From assembly GCF_000258175.1 (NCBI RefSeq), contig NZ_JH636049.1:2085482-2149481 (forward strand): a DNA stretch of 64,000 bases, given 5' to 3'. Each line of letters starts with the position of its first letter. Position 1 is the first letter of the stretch. The position numbers were made by a program, and so were the translations under genes. Shown one piece after another: positions 25,217-34,178 of this stretch. The notes beneath the pieces are model-generated. The model was not told where the DNA came from. It did no database searches and was given only the letters and a program-made list of their open reading frames with translations. The DNA comes from Saccharomonospora xinjiangensis XJ-54. Its GTDB lineage: Bacteria; Actinomycetota; Actinomycetes; Mycobacteriales; Pseudonocardiaceae.

Positions 25217-26746
25217 TCAGGCGGTCACCCTGTCACCGTGCTTCGAGGAAGCGGACAGCGCCGAGTGGCCCTTGCGGTGCTTCGCGACCTCGGCCTTGTC
25301 CTTCGGGCTCGCCGGGGCGACCCCGTTGACGTCCTCGGTGCTCAGCGCGTACTTGCCGGTCACGTACGCCATCGCGTCCGCGTTGCGGTCGAGTGCGAGG
25401 CGGTCCACGTTGCCGAGGTCGTCACACGTCTGGTGGTAGCAGGAGTCGTACGCTTCACCGGCCGTTCCGCCCCACTGCGCGGCCTCCTCCTCGGTCTTGA
25501 TCCCCTCGGCGCCGGTGAAAAGGCCACCGGCCGGGATGCCGACGGCGATGAACTCGCCGTAGTCGGAACGGCCGTCGAAGTCCTTCTCGCCGGTCGGGAT
25601 GCCGATGCTGCCCTCGAAGTAGTCCGTGAAGGCCTGCTCGATCTGGGCCGAACCGTAGGGGCCGGGGCCTGCACCCTCACCTGCGGAGTCGTCACCGTCG
25701 TAGACGAAGTAGCCCGCATTCGGCGAGCCGATCATGTCGAAGTTGAGGTACAGCGCGATGTCGAGCTGCTGCTCGAAGCTCAGCGAGTTGACGTAGTGGG
25801 TCGAGCCGACGAGGCCGAACTCCTCGGCACCCCACCACGCGAACCGCACCGCGTTGCTGACTTTCGGCTTCGAGCCCATCGACAGCGCCGTCTCCAGCAA
25901 CGCCACCGAACCGGTGCCGTTGTCGTTGATGCCGGGGCCTTCCGTGGCACTGTCGAGGTGCGCACCCGCCATCACGACGTTGTCCTTGCGGCCGGTCCGC
26001 GTCTCGGCGATCACGTTGTAGGTGGTGCGCTCCTCCATCAGCGCACGCAGTTCGAGAGTGATCTCCTGGCCGTCCATCGCGGCCAGTGCCTCGCCGTCGG
26101 CGCGCGTGATGCCGCCTGCGGGGACGTAGTTCTCGTTCACCTCACCGAGCGTGCCGTTCACAGGCCCATCGGCGTTGTTGTAGACGAGGACGGCGACAGC
26201 CCCGGCTTCTCCTGCCGCGAGGCTCTTCTCCGCGAACGCGCACGCGCCGCGCTGCACCAGCGCGATCTTGCCGGTCACGTCGCCGTAGTCGGCTGCCTCG
26301 CAGCCCGGGGTCTCGTCAGGAGTGATCGCCGCGAGTGGCGCCGTGACGCCACCCTCCTCAGTGGACGGGCTGTAGCTCATGATGGTCACGGGGATCTCGG
26401 TCCCACCGGCAACGAGCTTCTCGGCCAGCGTCTCCGAGTAGACGAACGGGAACTCCTGGCGGGTAACGTCGAAGCCCGCCTTCTCCAGCTTGGTCGCGAC
26501 GTATTCGGCCGAGGCGTTGTAGCCTTCCGTGCTCGCAGCCCTGTTCCCGTCGTGCGTGTCGGCGATCCGCTGCAACGCGACGAGGTGGCGGTCCATCTTC
26601 CTGATATCGACCTGCTTGGTCAGCCGGTCGGGCAGGTTGGGGTTGGCCACCGGATCGGCGACAGCCGTTCCCGCACCGGCCAGCGCGAGGCTCGCGCACG
26701 CCGCGACAGCAACAGCCGGTGTCAACCTTTTTCGCAGAGATGACAT
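25217..26746 (-). CDS. Secreted M28-family zinc aminopeptidase with PA domain
   Basis: 509 residues. ATG 26746 is preceded by GGGGAA; the start is followed by a Sec signal (LRKRLTPAVAVAACASLALA, cleavage near AVADP). A protease-associated domain occupies about residues 130-230 (GDVTGKIALVQRGACAFAEK). The M28 zinc site is complete: AGAHLDS (His, Asp), GINDNGTG (bridging Asp), WWGAEEFGLVGS (Glu), NFDMIGSP (Asp) and CYHQTCDD (His). This matches Streptomyces-type aminopeptidases and mycobacterial LpqL. It acts outside the cell, trimming N-terminal residues from peptides. Divergent from the quinone oxidoreductase gene. Confidence 0.93.
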   Translation of the reverse strand: MSSLRKRLTPAVAVAACASLALAGAGTAVADPVANPNLPDRLTKQVDIRKMDRHLVALQRIADTHDGNRAASTEGYNASAEYVATKLEKAGFDVTRQEFPFVYSETLAEKLVAGGTEIPVTIMSYSPSTEEGGVTAPLAAITPDETPGCEAADYGDVTGKIALVQRGACAFAEKSLAAGEAGAVAVLVYNNADGPVNGTLGEVNENYVPAGGITRADGEALAAMDGQEITLELRALMEERTTYNVIAETRTGRKDNVVMAGAHLDSATEGPGINDNGTGSVALLETALSMGSKPKVSNAVRFAWWGAEEFGLVGSTHYVNSLSFEQQLDIALYLNFDMIGSPNAGYFVYDGDDSAGEGAGPGPYGSAQIEQAFTDYFEGSIGIPTGEKDFDGRSDYGEFIAVGIPAGGLFTGAEGIKTEEEAAQWGGTAGEAYDSCYHQTCDDLGNVDRLALDRNADAMAYVTGKYALSTEDVNGVAPASPKDKAEVAKHRKGHSALSASSKHGDRVTA

Positions 26747-26863
26747 GTGCAATTCCCCTTCGTCACAGGTGCCGGGTCACTTTTGTTCGTTTTGACCGGG
26801 AAATCAAGCATCGTTAGTAGGACGTGTTGGTCCGGCCCTCGTACGTTGACATACAGTCGGCGC

Positions 26864-27838
26864 ATGCGCGCGATCATGCTCCACGAACCGGGCGATCCAG
26901 ACAATCTGGAGTGGACCGAGGTCGATGACCCCAGCGCTGGCCCCGGTGAGGTCGTCATCGATATCGCGGCGAGCGCCGTGAACAGGGCGGATCTGTTGCA
27001 GCGGCAGGGCAAGTACCCGCCGCCTCCCGGCGCGAGCGACATCCTCGGTCTCGAATGTTCGGGCACTGTCGCCGAGGTGGGTGACGGCGTGGAGGGCTGG
27101 CAGGTCGGTGACCACGTGTGCGCACTGCTCGCCGGTGGCGGCTACGCGCAGAAGGTCGCCGTTCCGGCAGGGCAGCTCCTTCCCGTGCCTGGCGAGGTGG
27201 AACTCGTCGCGGCGGCCGCGCTACCCGAGGTGGCCTGCACCGTCTGGTCGAACGTCGTCATGACCGCGCGCCTCACCGAAGGGGAGACGCTGCTCGTGCA
27301 CGGCGGAGCAGGCGGCATCGGCACCCACGCGATCCTTCTCGGCAAGGCACTGGGCGCCACCGTGATCGTCACCGTCGGCTCGGATGACCGCGCCGAGCGA
27401 TGCAGGCAGCTCGGCGCCGACATCGCGATCAACTACCGGGAGCAGGACTTCGTCGAGATCGTGCGCGCCGAGACCGACGGGGCCGACGTGATCCTCGACA
27501 ACATGGGCGCCGTCTACCTCGACCGCAATCTCGACGCACTGGCCACAGGCGGACGGCTCGTGGTCATCGGCATGCAGGGCGGCAGGAAGGGCGAGCTGGA
27601 CCTCGGCAAACTGATCGCCAAGCGAGCCAGCGTCACAGCCACCACACTGCGCGCCCGGCCCCTCGCCGAGAAGGCCGCGATCGTGGCCGAGGTTCGCGAG
27701 AACCTGTGGCCGCTCGTGGAGCAGGGCATCGTGCAGCCGGTGATCGGAGAGGCGTTCCCGCTCTCCCGCGCAGGCGACGCGCACCGCGCTCTCGAGGAGG
27801 GCGGGATCTTCGGCAAGATCCTGCTGACGGCGCGCTAG
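26864..27838 (+). CDS. NADPH:quinone oxidoreductase, zinc-free MDR family (Rv3777-like)
   Basis: 324 residues. Features of PIG3/QOR-type medium-chain reductases are SAVNRADLLQRQGKYPPPPG near the N-terminus, the nucleotide motif LLVHGGAGGIGTHAILLGKA, and MQGGRKGELDLGKLIAKRAS. No zinc-binding cysteine cluster is present. It probably reduces quinones or enals with NADPH. The gene and its convergent neighbour reproduce the M. tuberculosis Rv3777-Rv3778c pair at the edge of the AG locus; their stop codons overlap on the four bases CTAG. Confidence 0.9.
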   Translation: MRAIMLHEPGDPDNLEWTEVDDPSAGPGEVVIDIAASAVNRADLLQRQGKYPPPPGASDILGLECSGTVAEVGDGVEGWQVGDHVCALLAGGGYAQKVAVPAGQLLPVPGEVELVAAAALPEVACTVWSNVVMTARLTEGETLLVHGGAGGIGTHAILLGKALGATVIVTVGSDDRAERCRQLGADIAINYREQDFVEIVRAETDGADVILDNMGAVYLDRNLDALATGGRLVVIGMQGGRKGELDLGKLIAKRASVTATTLRARPLAEKAAIVAEVRENLWPLVEQGIVQPVIGEAFPLSRAGDAHRALEEGGIFGKILLTAR

Positions 27839-29034
27839 CCGAGTTCTTCCAGAACGCGCACGAGCTGGTTGACCTCGAAGACGTTCGAATAGTGGGCGAG
27901 GCCGATCCGCACGGCTCCGCCCACCTCACCCACGCCGAGTGCGGCGAACACGCCTGCCGTGCCCTCGTCGGCGAACGCGCAGATGTTTTGTGCCGCGAGC
28001 TGCCTGACCACGTCGGCTGCCTTGCGACCGGCCACCGTGAACGCGACGACAGGGATACGCCGCGTGGCGTCCCCGATCACCGTGACGCGGGGCAGCGCGC
28101 ACAGCTCCGTCGAGAGCTGGGCGAGTAACCCGGTGTGGTAGGACTTCGCCGAGCCGAGCGATGTGAGCAGGCGTTCCCTGCGGGAGCCCGACGCGGCGTC
28201 GTCCAGCCCGGCGAGGTAGTCCACCGACGCCACGACGCCTGCCAGGAGCGGGTACGCATGCGGGCCGAGTTCCAGCCGCTCAGGCCCCGCGGCGAACGGG
28301 TCGAGAGCCACGGAGGGAATGCGGTCGAGCAGCTTCCGGTCGCGGAAGACGAGCGCACCGACGGAAGGACCGCCCCACGCCTGCGCCGACACCACCATGA
28401 CGTCGGCACCGAGGTCTGCGATGTCGAGAGGAACGAACGGCGCCGCGTAGGTGGCATCGACGACCACCAGCGCCCCGGCCTTCTTCGCGATCTCCACCAC
28501 GGTCGCCACGTCCGGCCGCGTGCCGACGGAACCGGAGGCGTAGGTGATCGAGACGGCCCTCGTGCGTGACCCGACAAGGTCGTCGTACTGCCAGGCGGGA
28601 AGCTCGCAGGTCTCGATGTCGATCTCGCCCCAGCGGACCTTCCCGCCGACGCGCTTCATCGCCCTGCTCCATGGTGCGATGTTGGCCTGCTCGTCGAGCC
28701 GCGACAGCACGACCTCGTCACCGAGCGTCCACGTCTCCGACAGCGCGTCAACGAGCCGGTCGAGCAACACCGTCGCGTTGGGACCGAGCACCACAGCGTC
28801 CGGTTCCGCTCCCGCGAGGTCGGCCACGGCTCGCCGGGCGGCTGCCACGATCGTCTCGGCGCGCTGGGAGGCGGGGAACACCCCACCGGGTCCCGAGACT
28901 GGCGCTCGCATCGCCGTCGCCACCACCGAGGCCACCTGCTCCGGCACCAGCATGCCGGCCGAACCGTCGAAGTGGATCCAGCCGTCACCCAGGGCGGGAA
29001 ACAACCCACGTATGCGAGCGACGTCGAACGCCAT
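27835..29034 (-). CDS. Class V aminotransferase-fold protein lacking the PLP lysine (Rv3778c-like)
   Basis: 399 residues with the cysteine desulfurase/SufS-like fold: FDGSAGMLVPEQVA at the N-terminus, LSRLDEQANIAPW, and VVVDATYAAPF with the cofactor-stacking Asp193. Where active enzymes carry S-x-H-K (Schiff-base lysine), this protein reads SAQAWGGPSVGALVF, so Ala219 stands at the lysine position and Gln218 at the His. From memory, the M. tuberculosis relative Rv3778c also has a W-G-G-P sequence there without lysine, so the loss looks ancestral. It is unlikely to be a conventional desulfurase and may be a PLP-free or regulatory protein. Confidence 0.85.
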   Translation of the reverse strand: MAFDVARIRGLFPALGDGWIHFDGSAGMLVPEQVASVVATAMRAPVSGPGGVFPASQRAETIVAAARRAVADLAGAEPDAVVLGPNATVLLDRLVDALSETWTLGDEVVLSRLDEQANIAPWSRAMKRVGGKVRWGEIDIETCELPAWQYDDLVGSRTRAVSITYASGSVGTRPDVATVVEIAKKAGALVVVDATYAAPFVPLDIADLGADVMVVSAQAWGGPSVGALVFRDRKLLDRIPSVALDPFAAGPERLELGPHAYPLLAGVVASVDYLAGLDDAASGSRRERLLTSLGSAKSYHTGLLAQLSTELCALPRVTVIGDATRRIPVVAFTVAGRKAADVVRQLAAQNICAFADEGTAGVFAALGVGEVGGAVRIGLAHYSNVFEVNQLVRVLEELG

Positions 29035-29162
29035 GCCGACACCGTACGGACCAGTAATTTCGCAGCGCGTCCGGGGTTGGCCTCACCGGGCTGTCTCTCA
29101 GGTGAGGCGCACTACCCTTGGCTTCCGGAGCGAGTCGTCGCGCAACTACCAGGATGGAGCCC

Positions 29163-29714
29163 ATGACGGAGCCGAAGGCAACAGACAGCACTCAGCTGGA
29201 CGGGTCGCAACACGTCGTCGTGGTCGGGCCGGACGGATCCCCCGTGGGGGCCGCGCGCATCGACCCCGACCAGGACAGGGCGGAGTCGGTCGGCGACATG
29301 GTGGAGGAACCCGCCAAGGTCATGCGCATCGGCACCATGATCAAGCAACTGCTGGAGGAGGTGCGGGCCGCGCCCCTCGACGACGCCAGTCGCGACCGGC
29401 TCCGCGAGATCCACGAGACGTCGATCAAGGAGCTGGAGCAGGCGCTCGCGCCGGAACTCCAGGCGGAGCTGGAACGGCTCGTCTCGCCGTTCACCACGGA
29501 GCGCACGCCGTCCGACGCCGAACTGCGGATCGCTCAGGCTCAGCTCGTCGGCTGGCTCGAAGGGCTGTTCCACGGCATCCAGACCGCACTGTTCGCGCAG
29601 CAGATGGCCGCGCGCGTGCAGTTGGAACACATGCGCAGGGGTCTCCCGCAGGGCACCCACGGCGGTGGTGAGCAGCAGGGACACGGCCTCGGCAGCACCG
29701 GCCAGTACCTGTAG
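29163..29714 (+). CDS. bpa: Bacterial proteasome activator Bpa/PafE (Rv3780-like)
   Basis: 183 residues. The four-helix core contains VEEPAKVMRIGTMIKQLLEE and SDAELRIAQAQLVGWLEGLF, which are near-identical to mycobacterial Bpa. The C-terminus ends GQYL, the HbYX-like tail that docks into the 20S alpha-ring and opens its gate. Bpa forms a dodecameric ring and feeds unfolded proteins to the proteasome without ATP. A host with this gene must have the PrcBA proteasome. Start at 29163 uses GGATGGAG as ribosome binding site; ATG 29154 is an alternative. Position next to the Rv3778c homologue matches M. tuberculosis. Confidence 0.95.
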   Translation: MTEPKATDSTQLDGSQHVVVVGPDGSPVGAARIDPDQDRAESVGDMVEEPAKVMRIGTMIKQLLEEVRAAPLDDASRDRLREIHETSIKELEQALAPELQAELERLVSPFTTERTPSDAELRIAQAQLVGWLEGLFHGIQTALFAQQMAARVQLEHMRRGLPQGTHGGGEQQGHGLGSTGQYL

Positions 29715-29721
29715 AGCCGAT

Positions 29722-29762
29722 CGGTAAGGAGGGCGCTCCGCGAGCCGGACCTCTCCTCACCG
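29722..29762. terminator. Hairpin between convergent bpa and GT-C gene
   Basis: CGGTAAGGAG and CTCCTCACCG pair with one mismatch around a 21-base loop. It lies between two convergent stop codons and could serve both. A short CACCGAGTGCT duplication follows directly. Confidence 0.45.
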
Positions 29763-29778
29763 AGTGCTCACCGAGTGC

Positions 29779-31365
29779 TCACCGCATGCCGAGGCGCTCG
29801 GCGAGCCTGTCGAACCAGCGGTCGAGGGTGAGGTCGTAGCGGCCGGGGTCGTAGGTCGCCTGCGCGTAGGTGGCGTGGCGCTCCACCGAGGTGGCCACCG
29901 GCTCCGCCCATTCCGGCAGCACGAACAGGTTGAGCCAGTAGCCGTCCCGCATCTGCACCTTGCCCACGTATTCGTAGCCCGAGGTCGCTTCGACGACCCG
30001 CAATCCGTGGACAGTCCCCGGCACGTACGGACCTGACGCTGTCACCACGATGACCGTCGGCTCCGCCTCGCGCACCACCGCCGTCGGGTCGGCGCCGTGC
30101 GCCACCGCCTCGTCGTTGAGGCCGAGGTAATCGACGGTCCTCCACCCGCTGAAGTACGGGATCGCGCCCGGGTCGTGGACGGCGAGGCTGCGAGCCCGCT
30201 GCGGCACATCCGTGTCGGCGAGTGCCTTGCCGATGGCGACGTGCGTGCGTTCCAGATCGACGCCGTAGTTGGCGATCAGCGGCAACTCGCCGGACAGCAC
30301 GCCCCACAACCCCGCCCACGCCACCGTGAGCGCGCCGGTCGCCGCCGCGAGGGCACGCTGGAGCGACGCTCGACCGCCCAGCCTCGTCGCGATCGCACTC
30401 ACCCCGAGGCCCGCTCCCAGGCACAGCACGGGGAAGGCGTGGTAGGCGAATCGGTGCAGGTAGTCCATGCTCGGGCCCGAGAGCGCGTACGTGAGGTAGG
30501 TGGCTCCGACCACCGCGAGCAGCAGCGTTGCGGCACGCCGTGTCGCGCGAGGAACGAGCAGTACGCCGGTGAGCAACACCAGGGGGCCGAACACCACGGC
30601 CGTGTCCTCGACCCAGCGCAGTCCGGAGTCGAGCTTGCCGAACTGCACGGAGAACGTGTTCGGCAGCGGATACCCGTAGAACGACCAGCGCCAGGCGAAG
30701 TAGCCGAGACCGACGGCAGCGGTCAGGCCGGTCCAGAACCACGCGACGCGGTCACGGCGACGCTGCCACAACCACACCGCCAGCGGTAACGCGGCCACGA
30801 ACGCGCCCTCGGGACGCAGCATCCCGGCGACCAGCACGAGCAGCGGCGGCTCCCACACCCTCACCGTCCGCCCAGCCAGCGCGTCGAGGCCGACCAGCGT
30901 GGCGCGCAACACGACCGCCGCGAACGCCACCGTCTCCAGTCCCGCGGCGACGTGGAAATAGGTGGGGAGGAACACCACGAAAGTCGTGCCGGCGATCAGC
31001 GCGGCGGGCCACGAGCCGAGCCGGTGTCCGTGGCGCACCAGCATTCCCCCCGTGGCGAGACCGATCAACGCCGACAGCAGTTTCGCCACGTCGTCGAGGT
31101 TCCAGTCGAGCGCCGCGAAAACGGAGAGCAGCAGCATCCAGCCGAAGTTGGTGAACCCCTCGACCGGGTCCTCACCCACGTTCCACACCGGGCCGTGGCC
31201 GTCTGCGAGGTTCTCGCTGTACCGGAAGGTGATGTAGGCGTTGTCCACGGTGAACTCGATCGCCGCCCAGGTGCCGACGAGAAACACCGCGACGAGGCCG
31301 AGAATCAGCGCGGCCTGTGCGACCACCCTCCTGCGGCCGGTGCGGGCCCGCTCCGGTGCGGTCAC
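29779..31365 (-). CDS. GT-C fold membrane glycosyltransferase (AftB/Rv3779-like position)
   Basis: 528 residues with about 10-11 membrane segments and a soluble C-terminal part of roughly 150 residues. The first periplasmic loop has FTVDNAYITFRYSENLADGH, the GT-C site where a polyprenyl-phosphate sugar donor is activated; the usual D-D reads D-N here. GPVWNVGEDPVEGFTN resembles the AftB loop. The GTG start overlaps the pseG stop (GTGA), so it is the last gene of a pseF-pseG-GT operon. In M. tuberculosis the same site next to bpa holds Rv3779. It could be an arabinosyl-, mannosyl- or pseudaminyl-linked transferase; the donor is unknown. Confidence 0.7.
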   Translation of the reverse strand: MTAPERARTGRRRVVAQAALILGLVAVFLVGTWAAIEFTVDNAYITFRYSENLADGHGPVWNVGEDPVEGFTNFGWMLLLSVFAALDWNLDDVAKLLSALIGLATGGMLVRHGHRLGSWPAALIAGTTFVVFLPTYFHVAAGLETVAFAAVVLRATLVGLDALAGRTVRVWEPPLLVLVAGMLRPEGAFVAALPLAVWLWQRRRDRVAWFWTGLTAAVGLGYFAWRWSFYGYPLPNTFSVQFGKLDSGLRWVEDTAVVFGPLVLLTGVLLVPRATRRAATLLLAVVGATYLTYALSGPSMDYLHRFAYHAFPVLCLGAGLGVSAIATRLGGRASLQRALAAATGALTVAWAGLWGVLSGELPLIANYGVDLERTHVAIGKALADTDVPQRARSLAVHDPGAIPYFSGWRTVDYLGLNDEAVAHGADPTAVVREAEPTVIVVTASGPYVPGTVHGLRVVEATSGYEYVGKVQMRDGYWLNLFVLPEWAEPVATSVERHATYAQATYDPGRYDLTLDRWFDRLAERLGMR

Positions 31366-32399
31366 GGGGCAGCCGCCTTCGCCTCCACCGCCACGTCGAG
31401 CACCCTTGCCGCGCCGAGCCCGTCCACGGCGGAGGCCGCCGACGACGCCATCCTGCCGCGCCTTCCCGGCTCGGCGAGCAGTGCGCGCAGCGCCTTCGCC
31501 GCACCGTCGAGAGCATGGGGCGAGGCGAGGTCGCTCGCCCACCCGAGCCCTGCGGCGAGTCCGGCATCGACGGCCGCGGTGTATCCGGCCTCCTGGTTAT
31601 CGACCAGCAGCAGCAGCGCGGTGGGAACCCCGATGCAGCACGCCTCCAGCAGGGTCACCCCCGCCGCGCTCACGGCGAGGTCCGCGTCGGCGAGCCGCTC
31701 GGGGAGGCGCGTGTCCGGCGCCGACACGGTGAAACGCTGTCCCGGAACCGTCTCTGGCACCTCGGGGTCGCCGTGGGCGACGACCTCCGCGTCGAAGGCC
31801 ATGCCGGTGTCCCGCAGGGCGCACATCGTCCGCGTGACCTCCTCGCGCCACACCGCACCGCCGCCGAGCACCACGACGACCTTCGGCGCCGAACCGCTGC
31901 CGGCGGCCTCCGAACGCCGCCGCGCCCTCCTTCGCCGCGCCCTTCGCACCTGCTCGCGCAGCGGGGCGTAGCGGGGGCCGCGCAACACCACAGGGGAGCC
32001 GTCCTCGGGTCTGGGAAGGTCGTGCAACTCCGACTCGACGACGACGTCGGCCTGCCTGCGGCCGAACTCCCGGCTCTCCAGCGACACCAGCACCGCGCCT
32101 TCCGCATTGACGGCGGCACGCTGCTCACCGATCCCGTAGTGATCGACGAGGACCACGTCCGCTTCGACGGCCGAGGCGAGCCGGGGCAGCGCGGAGGCGT
32201 CACCGGGATCGGTCGGGGGCACCACGCCGACGCCGAGTTCATCCAGCTGCGCGGCGAACCAGCCCGCCGAGGTCAGCGTGCCGGAGAAGGTCACGGACCA
32301 GCCGCGTGAGGATGCCTGTTCGGCGAAGGCCACCATCCGGGAGACATGACCGACACCGATGGTCGGCGAGGCGTCCGCGCGCAGCAACAGGTGTGTCAT
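31362..32399 (-). CDS. pseG: PseG: UDP-2,4-diacetamido-2,4,6-trideoxy-altropyranose hydrolase
   Basis: 345 residues of GT-B fold. The N-terminal motif LRADASPTIGVGHVSR carries the catalytic His18 of PseG, which removes UDP from the nucleotide sugar by water attack. The C-terminal domain has VVVVLGGGAVW and AVSAAGVTLLEACCIGVPT, the UDP-binding part shared with MurG. It is step four of pseudaminic acid synthesis, in the cytosol. The ATG overlaps the pseF stop and its own stop overlaps the GT-C start, so the three genes form a tight operon. Confidence 0.9.
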   Translation of the reverse strand: MTHLLLRADASPTIGVGHVSRMVAFAEQASSRGWSVTFSGTLTSAGWFAAQLDELGVGVVPPTDPGDASALPRLASAVEADVVLVDHYGIGEQRAAVNAEGAVLVSLESREFGRRQADVVVESELHDLPRPEDGSPVVLRGPRYAPLREQVRRARRRRARRRSEAAGSGSAPKVVVVLGGGAVWREEVTRTMCALRDTGMAFDAEVVAHGDPEVPETVPGQRFTVSAPDTRLPERLADADLAVSAAGVTLLEACCIGVPTALLLLVDNQEAGYTAAVDAGLAAGLGWASDLASPHALDGAAKALRALLAEPGRRGRMASSAASAVDGLGAARVLDVAVEAKAAAP

Positions 32400-33145
32400 C
32401 CGGTGACCTTCTTCTGCTCGACGTGTGCGTTCATGGCCACGAGATCATCGCGTTCCCGCAGCAGCGCCACCACGTCGCGCCACGCGAACGGCCCTTCATC
32501 GTGCCGGACGCGAAGCTCGCGCACGAGGGCGTCGAGCAACGCCCAGTCGTCCTCCGTGTCCAGCGTCACGCGCAGATCGTCGGCGCGTGGCGCCACGACG
32601 ACACCGGCGCAGGCGTAACTGCCGGGATCGCAGACCACACCGTAAGTGACGTGCTCGCGGTGAGGACCGCCAGGGCGCCGCGCCTGCTCTTCGAGCACGG
32701 GCACCCGCACCAGCTCAGCGTCGAACCCCCTCGGCAGGGTGCGCACCAGCGTGGTGCTGACGTAGTCGAGTTCAGGCTGCGCCCGCCACAACGCGACCAC
32801 CTGCGCGAGCAACGCCGGGTCGTGCAGCGGGCAGTCGGCCGTCAGCCGCAGCACGGCATCGGCCGGATACGTCTCGCACGCCACGAGGAACCGCGCGAGA
32901 ACGTCGTCGAGGGGACCGCGCACCACCTCGGCGCCGTGGCGGCGTGCCTCCTCTGCCACGGCGTCGTCGTCCCCGGCGTCCGAGGTGGCCACCACCACCC
33001 CGTCCACCCCTGGGGTCCGCAGCGCAGCACGCACCACCCACCCGAGCACGGACCGATCGCCCAGTCTGCGCAACACCTTCCCCGGCAGCCGGGCCGACGA
33101 GGCCCGAGCCTGAATCACGACGTTCACGGTCGGCGAAGACGGCAT
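32396..33145 (-). CDS. pseF: CMP-nonulosonate cytidylyltransferase (PseF/SpsF type)
   Basis: 249 residues from ATG 33145 (ATG 33154 also possible). The CTP-binding signature reads VIQARASSARLPGKVL, followed by VVVATSDAGDDDAVAEEA and RLTADCPLHDP, the layout of Bacillus SpsF and of PseF proteins in Gram-positive-type clusters rather than of classical NeuA. It would attach CMP to pseudaminic acid. It is divergent from pseB with only 49 bp between starts, so one short shared control region drives both arms. The substrate is assigned from the gene neighbourhood. Confidence 0.8.
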   Translation of the reverse strand: MPSSPTVNVVIQARASSARLPGKVLRRLGDRSVLGWVVRAALRTPGVDGVVVATSDAGDDDAVAEEARRHGAEVVRGPLDDVLARFLVACETYPADAVLRLTADCPLHDPALLAQVVALWRAQPELDYVSTTLVRTLPRGFDAELVRVPVLEEQARRPGGPHREHVTYGVVCDPGSYACAGVVVAPRADDLRVTLDTEDDWALLDALVRELRVRHDEGPFAWRDVVALLRERDDLVAMNAHVEQKKVTG

Positions 33146-33194
33146 GAGTGACATGATGTCGGTCGGCAACAACGCGAAGACCGCGGAGGTAGGG

Positions 33195-34178
33195 ATGACC
33201 GAGCTCGACGGGTCAAGCATTCTGCTCACCGGGGGGACGGGCTCGTTCGGGAAGGCGTTCATCGAGTACGCGCTCGCCGAACTGAACCCGCGCAGGCTCG
33301 TGGTGCTCTCGCGGGACGAGCTGAAGCAGTACGAGGTGCGACAGCGGTTCGGCGACGACCCGCGGCTGCGGTGGTTCATCGGTGACGTTCGCGACCGGCG
33401 CAGGCTCGAACGCGCCATGCGCGGAGTGGACTACGTGGTCCACGCCGCCGCGCTGAAGCAGGTGGACACCGGCGAGTACAACCCGTTCGAATTCGTGCAG
33501 ACCAACGTGATGGGTTCGCAGAACGTCATCGAGGCGGCCATCGACACGGGTGTGAAGAAGGTCGTCGCCCTGTCAACCGACAAGGCGTCGAGCCCCATCA
33601 ACCTCTACGGCGCCACGAAGCTGTGCGCCGACCGCATGTTCATCAGCGCCAACCACTACGCCGCCGCGCATCCCGCCAGGTTCGCCGTCGTCCGCTACGG
33701 CAACGTGATGGCGTCGAGGGGCAGCGTGATCCCGTTCTTCCGTTCGCTCGCCGAGCGGGGCGAGTCGCTGCCCATCACACACAAGGACATGACGCGGTTC
33801 TGGATCACGCTGCCGCAGGCGGTGAAGTTCGTGGTCGATTCCTTCGACCTCATGCGCGGCGGTGAACTCTACGTGCCGCGTATCCCGAGCATGCGGCTCG
33901 TCGATCTGGCTCAGGCGATCGCACCGGGCAGCCCCATGCACGAGGTCGGCGTCCGCCCCGGCGAGAAGCTGCACGAGGAGATGATCGCCCCCGACGACTC
34001 ACGCCGCACCGTGCGCGTCGGCGACCGCTACGTCGTGCAGCCCCACATCGCGGGCTGGGGCTACGAACCGCCGGAGGACGGCGTTCCGGTACCCGACGGC
34101 TTCGCCTACCGGTCCGACACCAACGACCTGTGGCTGTCAACCGAGGACATCAAGAAGCTGATCGCCGACCATGAGTGA
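33195..34178 (+). CDS. pseB: PseB: UDP-GlcNAc 4,6-dehydratase (5-inverting)
   Basis: 327 residues, short-chain dehydratase. The NADP motif is LTGGTGSFGKAFIEYALAEL, then SRDELKQYEVRQRFGDD, AALKQVDTGEYNPFEFVQTN, and the catalytic S-T-D-K at about 127-130 with YGATK (Tyr138, Lys142). The G-S-F-G-K glycine motif and S-R-D-E-L-K are PseB/FlaA1 features. The reaction converts UDP-GlcNAc to the 4-keto-L-sugar, the first step of pseudaminic acid synthesis. ATG 33195 follows GGAGG; ATG 33144 lies in frame but has no site. It overlaps pseC by 8 bp. Confidence 0.92.
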   Translation: MTELDGSSILLTGGTGSFGKAFIEYALAELNPRRLVVLSRDELKQYEVRQRFGDDPRLRWFIGDVRDRRRLERAMRGVDYVVHAAALKQVDTGEYNPFEFVQTNVMGSQNVIEAAIDTGVKKVVALSTDKASSPINLYGATKLCADRMFISANHYAAAHPARFAVVRYGNVMASRGSVIPFFRSLAERGESLPITHKDMTRFWITLPQAVKFVVDSFDLMRGGELYVPRIPSMRLVDLAQAIAPGSPMHEVGVRPGEKLHEEMIAPDDSRRTVRVGDRYVVQPHIAGWGYEPPEDGVPVPDGFAYRSDTNDLWLSTEDIKKLIADHE

